Of a stretch of DNA of 6,966 nt, positions 1-5,013 are shown one piece after another (the stretch's first letter is position 1; each line of letters starts with the position of its first letter). The translations under genes and the position numbers were made by a program. The notes under the pieces were generated by a model. That model did not search any database. It saw only the letters and a list, made by a program, of their open reading frames with translations, and was not told the DNA's origin. Origin of the DNA: Desulfuromonadaceae bacterium UBA2294 (GTDB lineage: Bacteria; Desulfobacterota; Desulfuromonadia; Desulfuromonadales; UBA2294); the NCBI GenBank assembly GCA_002345625.1, contig DDWE01000051.1:27885-34850 (forward strand). Reading direction: 5' to 3'.

Positions 1-843
1 CTCGCCCGCCGTGAACATTGCGTGCATGCTCTCAGTGAACTCGCCAGCGAAGACATCCTCGACTATCTGGTTTCGATTCTCTGCAGCAAGGATTCCTGGG
101 ACGCCCTGCGTGAAGCGGTGGTCAAGACCCTGGTCTCCCTCAACGGCAAGGTTGTCGTCTGGAGGCTGATGGATCATCTTGCCGAAGAGAGCGACGGACA
201 GGTGCGCAAATCCCTGACAGAAGTCCTGATCCGCCAGGGGACGACGGCCATGCCGGTGCTCCTGGAATACATTCAGGACGGGCGCTGGTTTGTTGTCCGC
301 AACGCCGTGGCTATTCTCGGTGAGATCCGGCGCGAGGAAGCGACTGACTCCCTTAAGAATGCCCTGCAGCATCGTGACGGTCGCGTACGACGCGAAACCA
401 TCCGCGCCCTGACCAAGATCGGCGGCACTAACGCCATTGGCATTCTGCTACGCACCGTCTCCGGTGATGATCCGGAAATGCGCCAGCAGGCCCTGCTCTC
501 GCTTGGGGCAATGAAAGTCACGGCGGCGGTCCCGACTCTGGTGAACCTGGTCATCACCCTCCCCAATGCACCGAAGACCCTGAACACCAAAAAAGAAGCG
601 ATGAAAGCGCTGGGGGAGATCGGCTCCAGTGAGGCGACCCCGGCACTGATTGAAATTTTGAACAAGAGGAATTTCTGGAGACGGGCGGCCACCGAAGAGG
701 TCCGCACCAGCGCCGCTCAGGCCCTGGCAGCCATCGGCGATAAAGAAGCCATCGCCGCCCTTGAGCATGTTCTTGATGACAAGACCGAGTCGGTCTCCCG
801 TGTCGCGGGGCGCGCCCTGAAGCAGCTGAAACGGAACGACTGA
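1..843 (+). CDS. HEAT-repeat protein (5' end outside the window)
   Basis: The frame is open to the left edge, so the gene probably begins upstream. A GTG at 22 is the first possible start inside the window, giving 273 residues, but nothing marks it as the true start. Counting from that GTG, the protein is built from about seven helical repeats of roughly 31 residues between residues 45 and 270. Each has the pattern of a hydrophobic helix, then a D/E-x-x-V/M-R turn, then an A-L-x-x-I/L-G helix (for example around 83-108, 114-138, 145-169, 190-206 and 225-246). This is the PBS-lyase/HEAT type of solenoid, which normally binds other proteins and has no catalytic residues. Repeat five has an insertion near residues 178-190. 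There is no signal peptide or membrane segment in the visible part, so it is probably cytoplasmic. The stop lies one base before the HD-GYP gene, so the two are almost certainly co-transcribed, and the protein may be a partner or scaffold for it. That role is inferred. Confidence 0.87.
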   Translation, partial: LARREHCVHALSELASEDILDYLVSILCSKDSWDALREAVVKTLVSLNGKVVVWRLMDHLAEESDGQVRKSLTEVLIRQGTTAMPVLLEYIQDGRWFVVRNAVAILGEIRREEATDSLKNALQHRDGRVRRETIRALTKIGGTNAIGILLRTVSGDDPEMRQQALLSLGAMKVTAAVPTLVNLVITLPNAPKTLNTKKEAMKALGEIGSSEATPALIEILNKRNFWRRAATEEVRTSAAQALAAIGDKEAIAALEHVLDDKTESVSRVAGRALKQLKRND

Positions 844-844
844 C

Positions 845-2191
845 ATGAGTTTTGAACTCCATCAGGAACTCATTCAGGGGCTGGCAGCGGCCATCAAGGG
901 CCTGCGGCTCTACCCCATGCACCACCCGGCGATTGAACAACGTAATCGCACCCTGCTCAATGCATTCAATCAACTGCTCAACCAGCAACCAGTCTTGCGT
1001 ATGGGTCTTCTTGAAGGGAGCCTGTTTGTCGAAGACTCCCTGTTCGCCGACGACAACCCAGCGGCAACCGAGCTGGTCAAACTCTTTAACTCCCTTGAAA
1101 TTGATGGCTTTGAAATCACCAGTGGTCTCAATCGCAGTGAAATTGAGCGTTTTCTTGAACTGGTCATGAATCCCCCCGCCAAAGGCGAGGATTTCGGCAG
1201 TGCCATCCAATATAAAGGGGTGGAGCATATTCAGGTTGCCACCCTGAAAGACGACGACGAACTGCAAGAAGATAAAGAGTCCGCGGGCAAGGTCTACGGC
1301 AAGGCCCTCAAGGCGATCAATGACATCTTCGAAGATGTCCGGATGGGACGCATCCCGTCGGCCGACCAGGCAGTTGGCGTGGTCAAGAACATGGCCCGCC
1401 TCACCCTCGAAGACCCCCATGCCCTGTTCGCCCTCTCCCTGCTCAAGGATTACGACAACTACACCTTTACTCACTCGGTCAATGTCTCGGTCATCGCCCT
1501 GGCGGTCGGTCGTGCCTGCCGGGTCTCGGAAGAAGCCTTACGCGACCTCGGACTCGGTGGACTGCTGCACGATATCGGCAAACTCAAGGTTGATGTCGGC
1601 ATCATCAACAAACCGGGCAAACTGACCGACGAGGAGTTCAGGCAGATCAAGCAACATCCGACCTTCGGTGCCGAAATAGTCAAGCAGATGAGCGGCACCA
1701 ACCAGAACGTCATCGACATCATTGAAGGACATCATCTGCGCTTCGACCGTACCGGTTATCCGGAGGATGCAAGGGGGCGCCAGATCTCGCCCCTGGCCGA
1801 TATGACCGCTGTGGCGGACACCTACGATGCCATGACCACCATGCGCTCCTACCAGAACCCGATGACGCCACGAAAAGCACTCGAGCTGCTGCGTAAAAAT
1901 TCGGGCACCACGCTGAATTCCGACTTCCTTGAGCGCTTCGCCCACTCTCTCGGCACCTACCCGGTCGGCACACTGGTCCGTCTTGATACCAACGAACTCG
2001 GTCTGGTCATCGCCGTCGGCTTAAAAAACACCGACGAGGTCAAACTGAAGATGCTGTTCGGCAAAGTGGGAGAAAAGCTCCCTACCCCCTACATCCTTGA
2101 TCTCGAAGCGCACGAAGCCAAACGGATCGTCGGCGAGGTCGACCCCTTTATCAAAGGGATTGACGTCGCCGATTATTTTGACCGGAAGTAG
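845..2191 (+). CDS. HD-GYP domain protein, probable cyclic-di-GMP phosphodiesterase
   Basis: The product has 448 residues. The HD-GYP domain covers about residues 200-370 and carries the metal ligands expected of the family: H210 (in FTHSVNV), H242-D243 with K246 (HDIGK), H271 (QHP), H296-H297 and D325 (VADTYDAM). Known HD-GYP enzymes hydrolyse cyclic-di-GMP to pGpG or GMP, so that activity is expected here. The signature reads HHLRFDRTGYP (296-306) instead of the usual HHExxDGxGYP: the Glu is Leu and the first Gly is Arg, while GYP is intact. Residues 1-150 form an N-terminal region I do not recognise; it is not an obvious REC, PAS or membrane sensor. Residues 372-448 look beta-rich (PVGTLVRLDTNELGLVI) and resemble the tail seen on many stand-alone HD-GYP proteins. 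There is no signal peptide. The ATG sits one base after the upstream HEAT stop with only a weak GGAA (833-836) before it, so translation is probably coupled. A terminator follows 23 bases after the stop. Confidence 0.92.
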   Translation: MSFELHQELIQGLAAAIKGLRLYPMHHPAIEQRNRTLLNAFNQLLNQQPVLRMGLLEGSLFVEDSLFADDNPAATELVKLFNSLEIDGFEITSGLNRSEIERFLELVMNPPAKGEDFGSAIQYKGVEHIQVATLKDDDELQEDKESAGKVYGKALKAINDIFEDVRMGRIPSADQAVGVVKNMARLTLEDPHALFALSLLKDYDNYTFTHSVNVSVIALAVGRACRVSEEALRDLGLGGLLHDIGKLKVDVGIINKPGKLTDEEFRQIKQHPTFGAEIVKQMSGTNQNVIDIIEGHHLRFDRTGYPEDARGRQISPLADMTAVADTYDAMTTMRSYQNPMTPRKALELLRKNSGTTLNSDFLERFAHSLGTYPVGTLVRLDTNELGLVIAVGLKNTDEVKLKMLFGKVGEKLPTPYILDLEAHEAKRIVGEVDPFIKGIDVADYFDRK

Positions 2192-2214
2192 CCAACCGCT
2201 AAGCATCCAAATGA

Positions 2215-2252
2215 GCAAAGGCCGTGTCGACTGACACGGCCTTTGCTTTTTT
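2215..2252 (+). terminator. Rho-independent terminator after the HD-GYP gene
   Basis: A perfect 14-bp stem, GCAAAGGCCGTGTC (2215-2228) pairing with 2233-2246, encloses a four-base GACT loop. Six T residues follow at 2247-2252. It ends the HEAT/HD-GYP transcript. On the minus strand the hairpin is followed only by a short mixed T stretch, so it could weakly stop the convergent lipoprotein transcript as well. Confidence 0.93.
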
Positions 2253-2295
2253 CAACATCTGTGCGGACCCGGCCTAACCATGCGCCCGGCAGCGC

Positions 2296-2907
2296 TTAAA
2301 ACAGCTTACTCGCCGCAAGGGCCTTCCCGATGGTCTGCAGGTAGGATTCTATGGCCGGTTTTATCTCGGTGCCCGGTGTTTCAGTAAGCGCGGTCCAGCG
2401 GATCTGGTCCGTTTCAAGATCGAAGATAGCGGTCTCGACCGTATTGACATATTCCGACGTGACATAGCCGGGGGTCTCGAAACCGTGAAACCCGGCACCG
2501 TAATAGTTACGCCAGCCCGTCGCGTACCGGTTCCGATAGTAAGCATCGGAGTAATAAGTTCCTTCGACGTAAGTCTGCTCGACCTTCCGGTCAACGAGAC
2601 GGACCAGAAGGACACTGTCTATACCAAACTCTTTAATCAGGTCAGAGGCCGCGACTTTATCAATCTCGCCGATGCCTGGAAAGGAATCGATCGTCGGGAT
2701 GGCGCGCAGACGGTCTTCGTTAAGAATGTTGACAATTCCATACTCGATCAATTGGCGGTAAGCCGGTTCCTTGACCACCGCAAGCACAAAGACCCGGTTG
2801 AGCTTGCCGGTTTTCGTTTTATCTTTCCAGGTAGCGACAACACCCGATGTCGCACATGCAGTCAGCAGCAGAACCAGACCACAGGTCAACCATAGCAACT
2901 TATTCAT
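2296..2907 (-). CDS. Predicted outer-membrane lipoprotein, Tyr-rich, function unknown
   Basis: The product has 203 residues when started at the ATG at 2907-2905. A TTG one codon upstream (2910) is also in frame, but AGGAGG at 2920-2915 lies seven bases from the ATG, which fits better. Residues 1-17 form a type II signal peptide (MNK, then a hydrophobic stretch) ending in the lipobox L15-T16-A17-C18. Residue +2 is Ala rather than Asp, which by the usual rule points to the outer membrane. The mature part begins with VVATW and has an alpha/beta pattern (RVFVLAVV at 38-45; SVLLVRLVDR at 98-107). A Tyr/Gly-rich segment at 113-148 contains nine tyrosines. It ends with a typical strand-strand-helix tail (AIFDLETDQIRWTA). 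The overall plan resembles small periplasm-facing lipoproteins of the DUF4136 kind, but I cannot assign a family. It stands alone, convergent with the HD-GYP gene and separated from the upstream HEAT gene by a terminator, so it needs its own promoter, which I could not identify with confidence. Confidence 0.88.
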   Translation of the reverse strand: MNKLLWLTCGLVLLLTACATSGVVATWKDKTKTGKLNRVFVLAVVKEPAYRQLIEYGIVNILNEDRLRAIPTIDSFPGIGEIDKVAASDLIKEFGIDSVLLVRLVDRKVEQTYVEGTYYSDAYYRNRYATGWRNYYGAGFHGFETPGYVTSEYVNTVETAIFDLETDQIRWTALTETPGTEIKPAIESYLQTIGKALAASKLF

Positions 2908-2914
2908 CAACCAG

Positions 2915-2920
2915 CCTCCT
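2915..2920 (-). promoter_or_regulatory. Ribosome binding site of the lipoprotein gene
   Basis: A perfect AGGAGG lies seven bases upstream of the ATG at 2907 but only four from the alternative TTG at 2910. This decides the start in favour of the ATG. Confidence 0.8.
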
Positions 2921-2998
2921 GTTGGATATTACCCTACATGTGCTAGCCCTGACACAGCGCATAACCGACTTATCACAGCGACCCTGCGCCCGCGTCGT

Positions 2999-3028
2999 AA
3001 AAAAGCCGTGCCTGAAAAAGACACGGCT
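2999..3028 (-). terminator. Rho-independent terminator after the second HEAT gene
   Basis: Read on the minus strand, AGCCGTGTC (3028-3020) pairs with GGCACGGCT (3012-3004) through nine base pairs including one G-T wobble. The seven-base loop is TTTTTCA, and a run of T follows (3003-2999). It lies about 40 bases past the stop of the HEAT gene and separates it from the lipoprotein gene. The plus strand has no T run after the hairpin, so it appears one-directional. Confidence 0.85.
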
Positions 3029-3068
3029 GTCAAAAAGCATGATGGACCGGCTCGCGTTCCACGATGAT

Positions 3069-3665
3069 TCAGGCCCCGAGTTCCCCCACAGCCCGCACCG
3101 CTTCGGCGCGCACCGAGGCGCGGGGATCCTTGAGTGTGGCCAGCAAGGGCGCCTCGACCTCGGGTGTGCCGATTGCGGCCAGGGCACGGATGACAGAGCG
3201 AGCCAGAACATCATCCTCGTCCTGCAGCAGCGGCACCAGATGGGTAATGAGTCGCGGGTCGGCAAACCGGGCCAGAGCATCGACAGCATGAACCCGCACC
3301 GCCGGATCCGGATCCTTCAGATGTTTGCCTATGTACGACAACGTCTTCGGGTTCTTCTTCATGCCAAGAACCTGCAGAGCCAAAGAGCGTAAATTGGCAT
3401 CAGGATCCGACAGGATACGAATTAGAGGGGGGAAAATATCGTTGCTCTGCACCTTCTCCAGCAGCAGAATGGCCCGGGCCCGTTGCGCACGGCTGCCCGA
3501 ATAGAGGGTCGTCAGGATCTGGTCAAGCCCCTGCAGGGCCTCGACCTTCTCCAACGCCTCAGCCACCGCTGCCCGGACCCCTTCTGAAGGGTCCTGCAAC
3601 AGCGCACGCAATGCGTTACCACGTTTCAGCAACATTCGCTCTGCCTTCCCGGATTCCCCAACCAT
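3069..3665 (-). CDS. Small HEAT-repeat protein downstream of ssb
   Basis: The product has 198 residues and is made almost entirely of about six helical repeats of roughly 31 residues. Examples are ALLQDPSEGVRAAVAEALEK (21-40), LIRILSDPDANLRSLALQVL (81-100), IGKHLKDPDPAVRVHAVDAL (112-131), LVPLLQDEDDVLARSVIRAL (143-162) and LLATLKDPRASVRAEAVRAV (174-193). The D-P-x-x-x-V-R turn and ALxxLG-type helix are the mark of PBS/HEAT solenoids, which act as protein-binding scaffolds. No catalytic motif, signal peptide or membrane segment is visible. The ATG at 3665 has no Shine-Dalgarno sequence; an in-frame ATG at 3635 (residue 11) is preceded by a GGAAGG-like stretch and is a plausible alternative that loses no repeat. 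It lies 28 bases after ssb in the same direction, so it probably shares that transcript, although a TATAAT sits in the gap. Its role is unknown; a link to SSB or DNA repair would be a guess from position only. Confidence 0.88.
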   Translation of the reverse strand: MVGESGKAERMLLKRGNALRALLQDPSEGVRAAVAEALEKVEALQGLDQILTTLYSGSRAQRARAILLLEKVQSNDIFPPLIRILSDPDANLRSLALQVLGMKKNPKTLSYIGKHLKDPDPAVRVHAVDALARFADPRLITHLVPLLQDEDDVLARSVIRALAAIGTPEVEAPLLATLKDPRASVRAEAVRAVGELGA

Positions 3666-3679
3666 GCGGGGACCGGCAC

Positions 3680-3685
3680 ATTATA
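3680..3685 (-). promoter_or_regulatory. Possible -10 box (TATAAT) for the second HEAT gene
   Basis: A perfect TATAAT occurs on the minus strand in the 28-base gap between ssb and the HEAT gene, ending 14 bases before the ATG at 3665. A start six to eight bases downstream would leave a leader of about eight bases, with no ribosome binding site. No good -35 box is seen at the proper distance; the hexamer 17 bases upstream reads GATATT. It may be chance in an AT-rich gap. Confidence 0.35.
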
Positions 3686-3693
3686 CAATTCAA

Positions 3694-4158
3694 TTAAAAC
3701 GGAATATCGTCATCAGGATTGAACGGCGGCTCGTCATACTGTGTCGACGGGCCGGAGTTTGCCGCAGCAGCCGGGGCCGACGCCGCTGCGGGGCGGGAAT
3801 AACCACCGCCGCCACTGCTGCCTTCTTCACTGCCACGACTGAGCATCTGCATCTGATCAGCAACAATTTCAGTCACATAGCGTTTATTGCCGTCGCGATC
3901 GTCATAGGTGCGATACTGGATGCGCCCCTCGATATAGACCTGCTTCCCTTTGACCAGATATTTGCCACAGATCTCGGCCAACTGTCGCCAGGCGACAACC
4001 GTATGCCACTCGGTCTTCTCCTGCGACTCGCCGTTGCGGTCCTTGTAGCGTTCCGAAGTCGCCAGAGAAAACGTTGCCACAGCAGCCCCGGAAGCTGTAT
4101 AGCGCAGTTCCGGATCCTTGCCGAGGTTACCGACCAGAATTACTTTATTTACCGACAT
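3694..4158 (-). CDS. ssb: Single-stranded DNA-binding protein
   Basis: The product is 154 residues, close to the usual bacterial SSB length. Residues 1-107 form the OB fold that wraps single-stranded DNA as a tetramer during replication, recombination and repair. It shows the family hallmarks: NKVILVGNLGKDPELRY near the start, TEWHTVVAW with the DNA-stacking tryptophans W51 and W57, and GKQVYIEGRI (71-80). Residues 108-144 are a flexible Gly/Ser/Ala/Pro linker. The protein ends in the acidic tip PDDDIPF, the docking site through which SSB recruits partner proteins. The ATG at 4158 is preceded by AGGAGG eight bases away and by a good promoter. The gene is divergent from plsC, and a HEAT-repeat gene follows it. 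Confidence 0.97.
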   Translation of the reverse strand: MSVNKVILVGNLGKDPELRYTASGAAVATFSLATSERYKDRNGESQEKTEWHTVVAWRQLAEICGKYLVKGKQVYIEGRIQYRTYDDRDGNKRYVTEIVADQMQMLSRGSEEGSSGGGGYSRPAAASAPAAAANSGPSTQYDEPPFNPDDDIPF

Positions 4159-4166
4159 CGCGTCAG

Positions 4167-4172
4167 CCTCCT
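4167..4172 (-). promoter_or_regulatory. Ribosome binding site of ssb
   Basis: A perfect AGGAGG lies eight bases upstream of the ssb ATG and confirms that start. Confidence 0.8.
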
Positions 4173-4191
4173 GTCATGAAAAGTGAGCATG

Positions 4192-4220
4192 AGTTTACCG
4201 AAAGGGCAGCAGGCTGTAAA
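4192..4220 (-). promoter_or_regulatory. Predicted sigma70-type promoter of ssb
   Basis: On the minus strand, TTTACA (4220-4215) is followed after exactly 17 bases by TAAACT (4197-4192). These match the consensus at five and four of six positions. Transcription would start near 4185, giving a leader of roughly 27 bases that contains the AGGAGG. The call rests on sequence alone. Confidence 0.55.
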
Positions 4221-4234
4221 GCCCTCAAAAAAAA

Positions 4235-4251
4235 TTGACTCCCCCGGTCAA
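4235..4251. repeat. Short inverted repeat overlapping the plsC -35 box
   Basis: TTGAC (4235-4239) and GTCAA (4247-4251) form a five-base inverted repeat around a seven-base C-rich spacer. The left arm is the -35 box of the plus-strand promoter. It could be an operator for a dimeric repressor or a chance match; no regulator gene is nearby. Confidence 0.4.
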
Positions 4252-4263
4252 CTTCCCTAGACT
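4235..4263 (+). promoter_or_regulatory. Predicted sigma70-type promoter of the plsC-RNase J operon
   Basis: TTGACT (4235-4240) is followed after 17 bases by TAGACT (4258-4263), matching the consensus at five and four of six positions. Transcription would start near 4270, about 27 bases before the plsC ATG. An A-rich run (4227-4234) directly upstream could act as an UP element. It lies back to back with the ssb promoter, the two -35 boxes being about 14 bases apart. Confidence 0.6.
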
Positions 4264-4296
4264 GACTGCACTTTAAAAACCCTTTTGGAACAAGCG

Positions 4297-5013
4297 ATGC
4301 TGCGTACACTCTACTTTTATGTCACCTTTTACCCCTTCACTCTGGTCTGCTCCCTGCTGACCCTCTTCCTGTCTCTGTTCGGCGCCGACTGCACGCACCG
4401 TTTTGCCTCCTTCTGGGGGAAAGGGGCGCTGTTGTTCGCCGGCATCCAGATTGAGATCGAAGGGCGGGAGCATCTGCCTTCCAGCGGGCCGGCCCTGTTT
4501 ATGGCCAACCATACCAGCAGCTTTGACATTCCCACCCTCTACGCCGGACTCCCGATGCAGTTTCGCTGGTTGGCCAAGCAGGAACTGTTCGATATCCCTT
4601 TTTTCGGTACGGCCATGCGCCGGGTCGGCTACATCCCCATCGATCGCAGGGATCGCAAAAAATCGTTGCAGAGCCTGAAGGAAGCCGCGGAGCGTATCCG
4701 CAGCGGCACCTCGGTTGTCATCTTCCCGGAAGGGACCCGCTCGGATGATGGGAAACTGCTGCCGTTCAAACGCGGCGGCTTCTCCCTCGCCCTGCAATCC
4801 GGGGCACCGATCGTCCCGGTCGTCATTCTCGGCAGCCGGAACATCACCCCGAAAGGGAGTCTGCGCGTAACGGCCGGAAAAGTGAGCATCCGCTTCCTTG
4901 CGCCAATCAGCACCCATAACCTCAACTCTGACGAACAGGAGTCGTTGTCTGACCGGGTCCATGCGGCCATTGATGCCGCCTTGCAGGAATCCCATGCCGC
5001 TGCCGTCGCCTGA
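4297..5013 (+). CDS. plsC: 1-acyl-sn-glycerol-3-phosphate acyltransferase
   Basis: The product has 238 residues, typical of bacterial PlsC. The enzyme transfers an acyl chain from acyl-ACP or acyl-CoA to lysophosphatidic acid, making phosphatidic acid, the precursor of membrane phospholipids, at the inner face of the cytoplasmic membrane. Residues 5-29 form a hydrophobic anchor. The four acyltransferase blocks are all present: N71-H72-TSSF-D77 (the catalytic HX4D), GYIPIDRRDR (111-120), FPEGTRS (143-149) and the Pro motif around APIVPVV (170-176). A TTG at 4285 would add four residues, but it has no ribosome binding site; the ATG at 4297 has a weak GGAA six bases upstream and is preferred. 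The last 20 bases overlap the RNase J gene. Some family members act on other lyso-lipids, so substrate specificity is inferred from the motifs. Confidence 0.93.
   Translation: MLRTLYFYVTFYPFTLVCSLLTLFLSLFGADCTHRFASFWGKGALLFAGIQIEIEGREHLPSSGPALFMANHTSSFDIPTLYAGLPMQFRWLAKQELFDIPFFGTAMRRVGYIPIDRRDRKKSLQSLKEAAERIRSGTSVVIFPEGTRSDDGKLLPFKRGGFSLALQSGAPIVPVVILGSRNITPKGSLRVTAGKVSIRFLAPISTHNLNSDEQESLSDRVHAAIDAALQESHAAAVA
4985..4988 (+). promoter_or_regulatory. Ribosome binding site of the RNase J gene, inside plsC
   Basis: AGGA lies five bases before the ATG at 4994, within the plsC coding sequence. It supports this start over the longer in-frame openings at 4898 and beyond, which have no comparable site and would add residues that are not RNase J-like. 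Confidence 0.55.

Noticed and set aside
554..1474. Long minus-strand open frame (306 codons) across the HEAT/HD-GYP junction
   Set aside because: It is antisense to two well-supported genes, has no domain, and its composition is what codon bias on the other strand produces.
2485..2895. Plus-strand open frame (136 codons) opposite the lipoprotein gene
   Set aside because: It has no ribosome binding site or recognisable motif. The minus strand has a signal peptide, lipobox and AGGAGG.
2921..2970. Promoter for the lipoprotein gene around a minus-strand TAATAT (about 2927-2932)
   Set aside because: No acceptable -35 box at 16-18 bases, so the match is too weak to annotate, although a promoter must exist upstream of this gene.
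4898..4993. N-terminal extension of RNase J by 32 residues
   Set aside because: It would overlap plsC by 116 bases, lacks a ribosome binding site and adds residues unlike the family. The ATG at 4994 gives the normal length.
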